Source of the DNA: DASRHK01 sp035650495
GTDB taxonomy: Bacteria; Pseudomonadota; Gammaproteobacteria; Nevskiales; Nevskiaceae
DNA: 30,652 nucleotides
Assembly (NCBI GenBank): GCA_035650495.1
Contig: DASRHK010000184.1
Location: forward strand, 1-30,652
Reading direction: 5' to 3'
Positions 6,922 through 15,428 of the stretch are shown here, in pieces. The first letter of the stretch is position 1. Every line of letters starts with the position of its first letter. The notes beneath the pieces were generated by a model. It did no database searches. It was not told where the DNA came from and worked only from the letters and a program-made list of their open reading frames with translations. The translations under genes were made by a program, and so were the position numbers.

Positions 6922-8145
6922 ATGGAGGTTCTGCTCGTCCTGATCGGTGTAGCGCTCGGTGCTGCGGTCACTGCCGCGGTGGTGTCCCGGAGTCGCGCTG
7001 CCGCCGCCGCAGACCTCGCACGCCTGCAGACCTTGCTCGATCAGGAGCGCAAGGCAGCGGCCGAGAAGCTCTCGCTCCTCGAAGACTCGCGCGAGCAGCT
7101 GACGCTTGCGTTCAAGCAGCTGTCGGCCGACATCCTCGAAGAGAAGAGCAAGCGCTTCGCCGAGCAGAACCAGCAGAGCCTCGATTCGCTCCTGAAGCCG
7201 CTCGGCGAGAAGATCGCGACCTTCGAGCGCCAGGTGAAGCAGGCCTACGAATACGAGACGCGCGATCGCGTCGCGCTCAAGGAGCAGATCGCGCAGCTGC
7301 AGCGCCTCAACCAGCAGGTGTCGACGGAGGCCAACGCGCTCGCCTCGGCGCTCAAGGGACAGAGCAAGGCCCAGGGCAACTGGGGCGAGATGATCCTGGA
7401 GCGCATCCTCGAGCTCTCCGGCCTCGCCAAGGGACGCGAGTACGAGACGCAATTCAGCGCGCAGAACGAAGACGGCGCGCGGCGCCGGCCCGACGCGGTC
7501 GTGCACCTGCCGGACAACCGCGACGTCGTGATCGACGCCAAGGTCTCGCTGAAGGCCTACCTGCGCGCCGCCGAAGCCGGCAGTGAAGCCGAGCGCGTCG
7601 GCGCGCTCGCAGAGCACGTCGCATCCGTGCGCACGCATCTGCATTCGCTGTCGACGAAGGAGTACCAGAATCTCGAAGGCATCCGCACGCTCGACTTCGT
7701 GCTGATGTTCGTGCCGAGCGAAGCGGCCTACATCGAGGCGATCCGCGCCGAGCCGCGGCTGTTCGAGGAAGCGCTGACGCGCAACGTCGGGCTGGTCGCG
7801 CCGTCCACTTTGTTGCCGACGCTGCGCACGGTGGAAAACCTGTGGCGCTTCGAGCGGCAGGGACAGAACGCCAAGGTGATCGCCGAACGTGCGGGACGGC
7901 TCTACGACAAGTTCGCCGGATTCCTCGAGGATCTCGACAAGGTCGGACGCGGTCTGGAGACGACCGGCAAGGCCTACCAGGCCGCGCGCGGCAAGCTCAT
8001 CGACGGCGGCAAAGGCACGACGCTCATGGATCGCGTCGAGGAATTACGCACACTCGGCGCCAAGACCAGCAAGCAGCTGCCGCTGCCGGCGGTGCCGCGT
8101 GCCCCTGCAGCGCCCGACGCCATCTCCGAAGACACGCAGGATTGA
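6922..8145 (+). CDS. rmuC: DNA recombination protein RmuC
   Basis: RmuC limits recombination at inverted repeats in E. coli and has a restriction-nuclease-like fold. The 407-residue product has the expected build. An N-terminal membrane helix (VLLVLIGVALGAAVTAAVV, residues 3-21) is followed by a long coiled coil to about residue 150, then the RmuC core with GQSKAQGNWGEMILERILE, VIDAKVSLKAYL and FVLMFVPSEAAYIEA. The start ATG lies 9 bp after the kinase stop. Its stop codon abuts the stop of arsS on the other strand with no base between (TGATCA at 8143-8148), so neither gene has its own terminator space. Confidence 0.95.
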   Translation: MEVLLVLIGVALGAAVTAAVVSRSRAAAAADLARLQTLLDQERKAAAEKLSLLEDSREQLTLAFKQLSADILEEKSKRFAEQNQQSLDSLLKPLGEKIATFERQVKQAYEYETRDRVALKEQIAQLQRLNQQVSTEANALASALKGQSKAQGNWGEMILERILELSGLAKGREYETQFSAQNEDGARRRPDAVVHLPDNRDVVIDAKVSLKAYLRAAEAGSEAERVGALAEHVASVRTHLHSLSTKEYQNLEGIRTLDFVLMFVPSEAAYIEAIRAEPRLFEEALTRNVGLVAPSTLLPTLRTVENLWRFERQGQNAKVIAERAGRLYDKFAGFLEDLDKVGRGLETTGKAYQAARGKLIDGGKGTTLMDRVEELRTLGAKTSKQLPLPAVPRAPAAPDAISEDTQD

Positions 8146-9117
8146 TCAGGCGGTCGCGCCGCCGCAGCTCGAGCCCGCGCCCGCCGTGCAACCGAAGCAG
8201 TGCGAATCGAACCGGATGCGCCGCTGCATCAGCTCGTCGAAGTCGAACTCGAAGATGCTGCCGATCCTCATCTCGAGCATCTGGTTGAAATCGCAGTCGT
8301 AGATCGCGCCGTCGTAGCCCACGCTGATCAGATTGCGGCACATCACGCCTTGCGCTGCCGCCGGATTGAACGCCGCGAGCAGCTTCTCCATGTACGCCTC
8401 GTACTGCCCGGACTTCTCCAGGTGCAGCTTGAAGCGGTTGATCGGCATGTTGGTGATGGTGAAGAGCCCGTTGAAGCGCACGCCGAACCTCGCGGCGAGC
8501 TCGCGCTTGTAATCGGCTTCGAGCGACGCCTGCGCCGCCGGCAGGTACGGTCCCACCGGGTTGTAGACGAGGTTCAGCGTGAGTCCTGAGCCGTCGACGC
8601 CGTAGCCCTGCGCGTTCAAGAGCTTCATCGCGTCGATGCTCTTGCCGAACACGCCCTTGCCGCGCTGCGAGTCGGTGAAGAACTCCTGGTAGTACGGCAG
8701 CGACGAGATCACTTCGACGCGATTGCGCGCGAAGAACTCCGGCAGATGGCGCTTCGATGCCTTCGTCTGCGGATTGCCGTCGAAGGTCACCGTGAGGTTG
8801 TGGCGGACCATCACGTGACGTCCTAGCGCCACCGCACGCTCGACGAATTCGTCGAACAGCGGATGCAGCTCGGGCGCACCGCCGGTGATGTCGAGCTTGG
8901 CGATCCCGCGATGGCGCTCGAGGATGGCGATGCACGCTTCGATGCCTTCGCGCGACATGCTCTCGGTGCGCGCCGGTCCCGCATCGACGTGACAGTGCCG
9001 GCACACCTGGTTGCACAGCTTGGTGACGTTGACCTGCAGCGTGTCGATCGCAAGCGGCGGCAGCGCGAGATTGCGCTCGGCGAGCAGCGCGTCGAAGTCG
9101 TAGCGCACTAGCAGCAC
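8146..9117 (-). CDS. arsS: Arsenosugar biosynthesis radical SAM protein ArsS
   Basis: ArsS family radical SAM enzymes work downstream of ArsM in making arsenosugar-type organoarsenicals; the adenosyl radical is thought to attach the deoxyadenosyl group to methylated arsenic. The 323-residue product has the radical-SAM cluster motif KLCNQVCRHCH (Cys35, Cys39, Cys42), an ITGGAPELHP segment, and a C-terminal cysteine set (MCRN, YDCDFNQ, HCFGC, SCGG) that could hold an auxiliary cluster. The start is a GTG at 9117, with GAAGG just upstream inside arsM. A second GTG at 9108 would overlap the arsM stop as TAGTG and is equally possible. It is the last gene of the three-gene minus-strand operon. Confidence 0.9.
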   Translation of the reverse strand: MLLVRYDFDALLAERNLALPPLAIDTLQVNVTKLCNQVCRHCHVDAGPARTESMSREGIEACIAILERHRGIAKLDITGGAPELHPLFDEFVERAVALGRHVMVRHNLTVTFDGNPQTKASKRHLPEFFARNRVEVISSLPYYQEFFTDSQRGKGVFGKSIDAMKLLNAQGYGVDGSGLTLNLVYNPVGPYLPAAQASLEADYKRELAARFGVRFNGLFTITNMPINRFKLHLEKSGQYEAYMEKLLAAFNPAAAQGVMCRNLISVGYDGAIYDCDFNQMLEMRIGSIFEFDFDELMQRRIRFDSHCFGCTAGAGSSCGGATA

Positions 9118-10157
9118 CCGGCCTTCGTGCTATCCGACGGACCCGCAACGGGCGCGCAGTCGAACAAGCCGTGATGAAGCGCCTTGTCGCCGTCGACGCG
9201 GAAGTGTGGCGCGTAGCGCGTGCGCGAGATCATGTCGGCGGTGTTGCCGCAGACCAGCATCGGCTTGCCGGTGAGGAACCGATGATGATCGTCGAGCTCG
9301 AACGCGTGCGGAGATTCCGGGAGCGTCCCTCGATACCACGCGACCTGGCCGTAATCCTCGCAGCGATCCTCGAGATCGAGCTTGAACGCGCGGATCGTCA
9401 TCGATCGAAAGCCGATGAATCCGGCCTTGCGCTCGATCTCGGCATTGCCCAGCGACAGCTGCGAGCTCGACACCACTCGCGCATCGAGGCAGCTGCAGCT
9501 CGCCATCAAGCGCCGGAAGTCTTCGACGTAGAGCGCGCCGCCGAGACATTCGCCGATGAGCTGCGGATCGGCCGCGAGCGCCGGCGGCACGCGGCGATCG
9601 GCGAACACATCGGAAAAGTACAGCTCGCCGCCCGGCTTGAGCACGCGGAAGATCTCGCGGAACGCGCGCGCCTTGTCCGGCGAGAGATTCAGCACGCAGT
9701 TGCTGATCACCAGGTCGACGCTCGCATCCGCGATCCCCGCACCGGCGAGGTCTTCGATGTAACCCTGGCGGAAATCCGTGTTCACCCAGCCGAAGCGTTG
9801 CGCGTGCCAGTCCTGATGACGTCGCGCGACGGCGAGCTGCTCCTCGGTCATGTCGATGCCGATCACGCGGCCGGTCGCGCCAACGAGCTTCGACAACACG
9901 TAGCAGTCACGTCCGCTGCCGCAGCCGAGATCGAGCACGGTCGCGCCTTCGAGCGCCGGTGGGATCGGCGAGCCGCAGCCGTAGAAACGATCCTTCACTT
10001 CCGGATGCACGTCGGCGAGGACGGACGCGACGTGCGCCGGCAGAGCCTCCGTCAGACAGCACGCGGAGGTCTGAAGGTCGGCCGACGACTTCAGGATGCG
10101 GCCGTAGTACTGCTTGACCGTTTCGGTGATCGATCTGCCGGAGACGAGGTCGTTCAT
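9108..10157 (-). CDS. arsM: Arsenite S-adenosylmethionine methyltransferase ArsM
   Basis: ArsM transfers methyl groups from SAM to arsenite in the cytoplasm. The 349-residue product has the SAM motif VLDLGCGSGRDCYVL (74-88) and PDKARAFREIFRVLKPGGEL. Four cysteines, C33, C61, C154 and C204, have the same internal spacing (28 and 50 residues within each pair) as the arsenic-binding cysteines C44, C72, C174 and C224 of the well-studied Cyanidioschyzon ArsM, as I remember it. A C-terminal extension of about 110 residues ends in GCC. The ATG at 10157 follows the AhpD-like gene after 7 bp, and the stop overlaps arsS by 10 bp. Together with ArsS this suggests arsenosugar formation rather than simple volatilisation (inference). 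Confidence 0.93.
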   Translation of the reverse strand: MNDLVSGRSITETVKQYYGRILKSSADLQTSACCLTEALPAHVASVLADVHPEVKDRFYGCGSPIPPALEGATVLDLGCGSGRDCYVLSKLVGATGRVIGIDMTEEQLAVARRHQDWHAQRFGWVNTDFRQGYIEDLAGAGIADASVDLVISNCVLNLSPDKARAFREIFRVLKPGGELYFSDVFADRRVPPALAADPQLIGECLGGALYVEDFRRLMASCSCLDARVVSSSQLSLGNAEIERKAGFIGFRSMTIRAFKLDLEDRCEDYGQVAWYRGTLPESPHAFELDDHHRFLTGKPMLVCGNTADMISRTRYAPHFRVDGDKALHHGLFDCAPVAGPSDSTKAGCC

Positions 10158-10164
10158 CGGCAGC

Positions 10165-10503
10165 TCAGAGCACCAGCTTCTTCAGGTGATTGCCCATCTG
10201 CACGGAATGCACGAGCGTGATCCCGGCCTGCATCACCGCGGCGACGTGCACCGCTTCCATCATCTGCTCGGGATTCGAGCCCGTCTCCAGGCACTGCGTC
10301 GAGTAGGCGTCGATGCAATACGGGCACTTCATGGCGTGGGCGACTGCGAGCGCGATCAACGCCTTCTCGCGTTTGGACAGGGCCGAGTCGGTGCCGGTGA
10401 CATTGCCGTAGTAGCGGAAGAAGTCGTCGGCCATCGACTTGGCGCCCTGCTCGCCGATCTTGCCGAACAGCTTCAGGTCGTCCGACTCGTAGTAATTGGC
10501 CAT
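10165..10503 (-). CDS. Arsenosugar biosynthesis-associated AhpD-like peroxidase family protein
   Basis: The 112-residue product is a carboxymuconolactone decarboxylase/AhpD-fold protein with the redox pair CPYC (Cys60, Cys63) in HAMKCPYCIDAYS and the usual preceding helix EKALIALAVAHAM. Family members of this kind are found next to arsM and arsS and carry the name arsenosugar biosynthesis-associated peroxidase-like protein. The exact chemistry is not known to me; a thiol-redox step or removal of peroxide is a guess. It is the first gene of the operon, has the best Shine-Dalgarno in the window (GGAGGAGGG, 6 bp from ATG), and is divergent from rimO. Confidence 0.88.
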   Translation of the reverse strand: MANYYESDDLKLFGKIGEQGAKSMADDFFRYYGNVTGTDSALSKREKALIALAVAHAMKCPYCIDAYSTQCLETGSNPEQMMEAVHVAAVMQAGITLVHSVQMGNHLKKLVL

Positions 10504-10560
10504 GCGCCCTCCTCCGATGAGAACGGATAGAATACGCGCCCTTCACCGCTGTCCTGCTGT
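10504..10560. promoter_or_regulatory. Divergent control region between the arsenic operon and rimO
   Basis: These 57 bp must hold the start signals of both transcripts. For the minus operon the Shine-Dalgarno GGAGGAGGG is at 10515-10507. For rimO a -10-like TAGAAT lies at 10528-10533, with no convincing -35. No ArsR-type operator palindrome is evident, so arsenic-responsive control is not shown. Confidence 0.4.
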
Positions 10561-11913
10561 ATGTCCTCCGTTGCCACGCGCCGGTCGCGCCGCGCGCCCC
10601 AGAATCCAAGAGTCGGCTTCGTCTCGCTCGGCTGCCCGAAGGCGCTGGTCGACTCGGAGCGCATCCTCACGCAGCTGCGCGCCGAGGGCTACGAGACCGT
10701 GCCCACCTATGACGCGGCCGACGTGGTCATCGTCAACACCTGCGGCTTCATCGACTCCGCAGTGGAGGAATCGCTCGACGCGATCGGCGAAGCGATGGCG
10801 GAGAACGGCAAGGTGATCGTCACCGGCTGCCTCGGCGCGAAGAGCGACGTGATCCGCGAAAAATTCCCGGACGTGCTGTCGATCAGCGGCCCGCAGGATT
10901 ACGCCTCGGTGATGACCGCGGTGCACAAGCAGGTGCCGCCGCAGCACGATCCGTTCGTCGATCTCTTGCCGCCGCAAGGGATCAAGCTCACGCCGAAGCA
11001 TTACGCGTATCTGAAGATCTCCGAAGGCTGCAATCACAAGTGCAGCTTCTGCATCATTCCGTCGATGCGCGGCAAGCTCGCGAGCCGCAAAGTGGACGAT
11101 GTCCTGCGCGAGGCCGAGAAGCTGGTCGCGGCGGGCACGCAGGAATTGCTCGTGATCTCGCAGGACACCAGCGCCTACGGCGTCGACCTGAAATACGCGA
11201 AGGCGAAATGGCGCGATCGCGAATACGAGACGCGCATGCTCGATCTGTGTCGCGGACTTGGCGAGCTGGGCGCCTGGGTGCGGCTGCACTACGTGTATCC
11301 GTATCCGCACGTCGACGACGTGATCCCGCTGATGGCCGAAGGCAAGATCCTTCCCTATCTCGACATCCCGTTCCAGCACGCGTCGCGCTCGGTGCTGAAG
11401 GCGATGAAGCGTCCCGCCGCCGCCGAAGACACGCTCGAGCGGCTCAAAGCCTGGCGCAAGATCTGCCCGGACATCACCGTGCGCTCGACCTTCATCGTCG
11501 GCTTCCCCGGCGAGACCGAAGGCGACTTCCAGCAGCTGCTCGACTGGCTCGACGAAGCGCAGCTCGATCGGGTCGGCTGCTTCAAGTACTCGCCGGTCGA
11601 AGGCGCGGCCGCGAACGCGCTCGCCGATCCGGTCCCTGAGGCCGTGAAGGACGAGCGCTATCACCGCTTCATGCAGAAGCAGGCCGCGATCAGCGAGGAG
11701 AAGCTCAAGGCGAAGGTCGGCAAGACGCTCGAGGTGCTGGTCGACGAGGTCACCGACGGCGGCGCGCTCGGGCGCTCGCACGCGGATGCGCCGGAGATCG
11801 ACGGCACCGTGAAGATCGCCTACGAGGGTCCGGGCAAGCTCAAGAGCGGGCAGCGGGTGAAGGTGCGCATCACCGCCGCCGACACCTACGATCTCGCCGG
11901 CGTGTTGATCTAA
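10561..11913 (+). CDS. rimO: Ribosomal protein S12 methylthiotransferase RimO
   Basis: RimO is a radical SAM enzyme that adds a methylthio group to the conserved aspartate of ribosomal protein S12. The 450-residue product has the three expected parts. The N-terminal UPF0004 domain carries cluster cysteines Cys25 (SLGCPKALVDSE), Cys61 (VNTCGFID) and Cys90 (TGCLGA). The radical SAM core carries SEGCNHKCSFCIIPSMRG (Cys157, Cys161, Cys164). A C-terminal TRAM domain with EIDGTVKIAYEG completes it. SLGCPKALVDSE and SMRGKLASR distinguish RimO from MiaB. The start at 10561 gives about 16 basic residues before the conserved part, which is normal. It stands alone, divergent from the arsenic operon. Confidence 0.96.
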   Translation: MSSVATRRSRRAPQNPRVGFVSLGCPKALVDSERILTQLRAEGYETVPTYDAADVVIVNTCGFIDSAVEESLDAIGEAMAENGKVIVTGCLGAKSDVIREKFPDVLSISGPQDYASVMTAVHKQVPPQHDPFVDLLPPQGIKLTPKHYAYLKISEGCNHKCSFCIIPSMRGKLASRKVDDVLREAEKLVAAGTQELLVISQDTSAYGVDLKYAKAKWRDREYETRMLDLCRGLGELGAWVRLHYVYPYPHVDDVIPLMAEGKILPYLDIPFQHASRSVLKAMKRPAAAEDTLERLKAWRKICPDITVRSTFIVGFPGETEGDFQQLLDWLDEAQLDRVGCFKYSPVEGAAANALADPVPEAVKDERYHRFMQKQAAISEEKLKAKVGKTLEVLVDEVTDGGALGRSHADAPEIDGTVKIAYEGPGKLKSGQRVKVRITAADTYDLAGVLI

Positions 11914-11960
11914 CTCGTCGTCCCCGTTAGGATTTGGACATAACTACAGGGAGCGACGCG

Positions 11961-12404
11961 ATGAGAAACCTGATCCTGATCGGTGCAGCGCTGGCTTGCT
12001 TCGCCTGTTCTTCGGAGCCTGCGTACACCGGATCGGCGAGCGCGCCCGCATCGCGGCCGGCGCCGAAGAACTCGTACGGCGCGATCGCCGCGTCGCGCGC
12101 AACGCTCGCGACGGGTTACGCGATCAATCAGGATTCTGCGCAGGAAGCCGAGCATCTCGCGATGCAGGAATGCCAGAAGAACGCCGAAGGCCATCCCTGC
12201 CAGATCCGCGTGCACATCCGCAATGCCTGCGGCGCGATCGCCGACGGCACCAACATGCACGCCGGCTACGCCTGGGGCACCACCAAGGAAAAGGCCGAAG
12301 AGCAGGCAATGAAGAACTGCCAGGTCTACGGCCAGAACTGCCAGGTCAGCGCGAGCTTCTGCTCGCCGCAGCGGCCGGCGCTGTCGGGCGAAGTCCAGCA
12401 GTAA
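11961..12404 (+). CDS. DUF4189 domain exported protein
   Basis: The 147-residue product (from ATG at 11961, with ACAGGGAG as Shine-Dalgarno) has a short signal sequence, MRNLILIGAALACFACSS. Cys13 or Cys16 could be a lipidation site, but neither has a good lipobox, so this is unsure. A proline/serine-rich linker leads to a DUF4189-type domain beginning YGAIAASRATLATGYAINQ and AEHLAMQEC, with paired cysteines (Cys in QECQ, HPCQ, NACG, KNCQ, QNCQ, SFCS) that should form disulfides in the periplasm. The family has no known catalytic role. The nearby frame could start at 11934, but that would put nine hydrophilic residues before the signal peptide. Confidence 0.82.
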   Translation: MRNLILIGAALACFACSSEPAYTGSASAPASRPAPKNSYGAIAASRATLATGYAINQDSAQEAEHLAMQECQKNAEGHPCQIRVHIRNACGAIADGTNMHAGYAWGTTKEKAEEQAMKNCQVYGQNCQVSASFCSPQRPALSGEVQQ

Positions 12405-12433
12405 AGCGTGGGTCGCCCTTCAGGGCGACGCTT
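12404..12433. terminator. Bidirectional hairpin between convergent genes
   Basis: GTCGCCC (12412-12418) pairs with GGGCGAC (12423-12429) around TTCA; outer arms AAGCGT (12404-12409) and ACGCTT (12428-12433) can extend an alternative form. The loop contains the stop codon of the minus-strand oxidase. It lacks a U-tract. Confidence 0.5.
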
Positions 12434-13856
12434 CAAGCAATCGATCGAACCCGAACGCGCGCGGATTGAGCACGTTGTTCGGATCGCGCATCCGTTTTGC
12501 CGCGACCATCTCGCGCAGCGCCGCGGCTGGCGTGCGTCGCGCGAATTCCTCCGCCCACTTGGTGCCGACGCCATGCTCGGCGCTGAACGTGCCGCCGAAC
12601 TGCTGCGTGACGTCGAGCACGAGCTGAACGAGCTCGCGCGCGCTCGCATCGACGGGATGCTTCGCGTCGCCGAGCAGATGCAGATGCGCGCCGCCGACGC
12701 CGGCATGACCGAAGGCGACGAGCTCCACGTGCGGATGTGATTCGCGGATCGCCGACTCGAGCGCCGCGAGGTAATCGCCGAACACAGCCGTTGGCGCCGC
12801 CGTGTCGAATGCGAGCCGGCCGCCGCCGCGCGCGCGCATCCGCAACGTGCTCGATTCGCTGATCGAATGGCGGATCTCCTTCAGCGCCTTGAGCGGCGCA
12901 TAGCCGATCCGCTCTTCCGGCAGCGCGAGCTCCTTGGCGAGGAAGTCATAGAGGCGCGCGGTGAGATCGTCCTCGCCGCCGGATTTCACCTGCAGCAGCA
13001 GGTAGAACCTCGCTTGCGGATCGCGCTCGAACGGCCATCGGAAGGCTGATCCCTTCGCGGCGCGCAAGAGCTCCATCGCCTCGCGCGAGATGAACTCGAA
13101 TTCCTCGACATCGCCGGCGAACTCCGCGCGTGCAGCGCCGAGCACGTCCATCGCCGCCGGCATCGTGTCGACCGGGATCAACGCCGCTTCGCGCTGCGCC
13201 GGGATCGGGTGCAGTCGCACGCGCACGCGGGTGATCACGCCGAGCACGCCTTGCGAGCCGATCAGGCGATTGCCGAAGTGTGCCGAGTTGATCGCAAGCT
13301 GCTTCGGCGACGGAGCGCGCCATGCTTCGCCCACGTCGACATCGGCGGCGCGACCGTCGCCCCAGAATCCCCACGCGGCGTCGCAGAGATTCGCGGCGGT
13401 GCCGTAGCAAACTGCGTTCGCACCCGCCGAGCCGTTGGCGACGCAGGCGCCCAGCGTCGCGGCGGACGACGAGCCCATCTCGAGCGGAAACATCAGCCCC
13501 GCGGGCTCGAGCGCCGCATTGAGCGCGTCGATCGAGACGCCGGCTTCCACCGTCGCGAGCCTCGCCGATGCGTCGATCTGCAGAATCCGGTTGAGCTTCT
13601 CGAGCGAGAGCACCGCCTCGCCGTCCGGGCGCTGCGCTTCGACCAGCCCGGTGCGTCCGGCACTGAGCACGAGCTTCAGCCCGTCGCGATTGGCCGCTTC
13701 GATTATCGAAGCGATCTCCGCTTCCGACTCCGCCAGCAAGACGCACTCGGCACGGCCCGGACGGCCGCGCTCCGGAACTTCATAGCGCGACAGGCGCTCT
13801 TTGTTGCGGACACAGCGCGCTCCAAGAAGGGATTCGAAATGTCCGCTGGCGTACAT
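12420..13856 (-). CDS. FAD-linked oxidase (GlcD/D-lactate dehydrogenase type)
   Basis: The 478-residue product belongs to the vanillyl-alcohol-oxidase fold family of FAD-linked 2-hydroxyacid dehydrogenases. It has the FAD-binding PCMH part (LVLSAGRTGLVEAQ, EMGSSSAATLGACVANGSAGANAVCYGT, GSQGVLGVITRVRVRL) and the C-terminal FAD-oxidase part ending with FGHAGVGGAHLHLL, FSAEHGVGTKWAEEF and DPNNVLNPRAFG. The HAGVGGAHLH and EHGVGTK motifs are typical of GlcD, Dld and D-2-hydroxyglutarate dehydrogenases. The substrate, a D-2-hydroxy acid, is inferred. The usual RGGGTGL loop is altered to SAGRTGL. The start ATG at 13856 has no Shine-Dalgarno and lies inside the oppositely oriented next gene; no other ATG, GTG or TTG fits before the conserved part. 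Confidence 0.88.
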   Translation of the reverse strand: MYASGHFESLLGARCVRNKERLSRYEVPERGRPGRAECVLLAESEAEIASIIEAANRDGLKLVLSAGRTGLVEAQRPDGEAVLSLEKLNRILQIDASARLATVEAGVSIDALNAALEPAGLMFPLEMGSSSAATLGACVANGSAGANAVCYGTAANLCDAAWGFWGDGRAADVDVGEAWRAPSPKQLAINSAHFGNRLIGSQGVLGVITRVRVRLHPIPAQREAALIPVDTMPAAMDVLGAARAEFAGDVEEFEFISREAMELLRAAKGSAFRWPFERDPQARFYLLLQVKSGGEDDLTARLYDFLAKELALPEERIGYAPLKALKEIRHSISESSTLRMRARGGGRLAFDTAAPTAVFGDYLAALESAIRESHPHVELVAFGHAGVGGAHLHLLGDAKHPVDASARELVQLVLDVTQQFGGTFSAEHGVGTKWAEEFARRTPAAALREMVAAKRMRDPNNVLNPRAFGFDRLLEASP

Positions 13857-15428
13857 AGCCGCACGATAGCAAATGCAATCATTGCCCTGACGCTCGCTGC
13901 GTCGAGCGCCGCGCGCGCGGATGCGCCGAAGCTGCCGCTGCCGTTGCCGGAAGACAAGCCCAAGCTGAACACCCCTGAGCAGCAGCAGGCGCCGACGCCG
14001 TTCGCCACCGAGCAGAAGCCCGAGCCGAAGCCCGGCTGGGGCGTCGGCAAGGGCAAGAGCTATTTCATTCCCGCGCTCGACATCGTGCTCTTCGATTTCG
14101 GCGTGAACCGCTTCGACCACTACGTCGTCGACGACGAGGTCTACGGCTCGCCGACCTCGAACTTCCGCCAGAACATCCACCGGCACTGGGTCGTCGACAC
14201 CGATCCGTTCTCGGTGAACCAGTTCTTCCACCCGTACCAGGGATCGATGTACCAGCAGTTCGCGCGCTCGGCGGGACTCGGATTCTGGGAGTCGTCCATC
14301 TACACGTTCATGGGCAGCGCGCTGTGGGAGACCGCGGGCGAGCACACGGCACCGTCGATCAACGACCAGGTCGCCACCGGCATCGGCGGCAATTTCCTCG
14401 GCGAGCCGCTGTTCCGCATGGCGAGCCTCTTGCTCGAGACCAACGACAACGAGAAGCCGGGCTTCTGGCGCGGCCTCGGCGCCGCCATCATCTCGCCGTC
14501 GACGATGGCGAACCGCATCTTCTACGGCGACAAGTTCGACGGCGTCTTCCCGAGCCATGATCCGCCGGTGTTCACGCGCATCGACCTCGGCGTGATCATC
14601 TCGGCGCACGAGAGCTCGACCGTCAATGCGAGCGCAGAAACCGGAACCACCGGGATTCCGCAGGAGTACAAGAAGAACGTCGCGAGCCTCGACGCGACCA
14701 TCGCGTACGGCCTGCCCGGCAAGCCGGGCTACACCTATACGCGACCGTTCGACTACTTCTCCTTCGAGTTCACTGCCGCGACGACGAACAGCTTCGAGAA
14801 CATCATCAGCCGCGGCTTGCTGCTGGGCACCGACTACGCGTGGGGCGACAACTATCGCGGCATCTGGGGCATGTACGGCACGTTCGACTACATCGCACCG
14901 CAGATCTTCCGCGTGTCGACCACCGGCGTCGGGCTGGGCACGACCAATCAATGGTGGATGTCCCGCAGCGTCGCGGTGCAGAGCACGTTCCTCGCCGGCA
15001 CGGCCTATGGCGCCGGCGGCGTCATCCGCGGCGCGGGCGTGGGTCCTTCCAACGCCAACGGCGAAGGCCAGCGCGACTATCACTACGGCTTCACGCCGCA
15101 GGGCCTGGTCGCGGCGCGACTGATCTTCGGCGATCGATTCGCCATCGATTCCACCGTGCGCGACTACTACGTGAGCCGCCTGGGCGCGAGCGAGAGCACG
15201 GGCGACGAGAACATCCTGCGCGCGGACCTCTCGATGACGCTGCGCGTGTGGAACCTGCACGGGCTCACCGTGCGTTACACGGAATCGCGCCGCAACGCGA
15301 ACTACGAGGGCATCGGGCCGACGCGCCAGAACGTCGGCGCGATCAGCATCGTCTATTCGCTGCTCGGCCAGACACGCTTCGGCGCCGTCGACTGGCGGCC
15401 GCCGGAACAAGGAGGTCCTCCGCAATGA
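13839..15428 (+). CDS. DUF3943 domain exported protein
   Basis: The 529-residue product starts at ATG 13839 behind a good Shine-Dalgarno (AAGGGA) and has a signal peptide with hydrophobic core and an Ala-Arg-Ala cleavage site at residues 25-27. A proline-rich linker (to about residue 65) leads into a DUF3943 region: FIPALDIVLFDFGVNRFDH, HRHWVVDTDPFSVNQFFHPY, YQQFARSAGLGFWESSIYT and NFLGEPLFRMASL. The remainder, with alternating strands and a C-terminal SIVYSLLG segment, looks like an outer-membrane barrel or surface beta structure (inference). The stop overlaps the ATG of the PAP2 gene (ATGA at 15425), so the two are translated together and probably act together at the envelope. Biochemical function is unknown. 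Confidence 0.82.
   Translation: MSAGVHSRTIANAIIALTLAASSAARADAPKLPLPLPEDKPKLNTPEQQQAPTPFATEQKPEPKPGWGVGKGKSYFIPALDIVLFDFGVNRFDHYVVDDEVYGSPTSNFRQNIHRHWVVDTDPFSVNQFFHPYQGSMYQQFARSAGLGFWESSIYTFMGSALWETAGEHTAPSINDQVATGIGGNFLGEPLFRMASLLLETNDNEKPGFWRGLGAAIISPSTMANRIFYGDKFDGVFPSHDPPVFTRIDLGVIISAHESSTVNASAETGTTGIPQEYKKNVASLDATIAYGLPGKPGYTYTRPFDYFSFEFTAATTNSFENIISRGLLLGTDYAWGDNYRGIWGMYGTFDYIAPQIFRVSTTGVGLGTTNQWWMSRSVAVQSTFLAGTAYGAGGVIRGAGVGPSNANGEGQRDYHYGFTPQGLVAARLIFGDRFAIDSTVRDYYVSRLGASESTGDENILRADLSMTLRVWNLHGLTVRYTESRRNANYEGIGPTRQNVGAISIVYSLLGQTRFGAVDWRPPEQGGPPQ

Noticed and set aside
12420..15425. A 1001-codon open frame on the minus strand
   Set aside because: Only the part below 13856 is the FAD-linked oxidase. 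The rest is antisense to the DUF3943 gene, with arginine- and histidine-rich low-information sequence typical of high-GC shadow frames.
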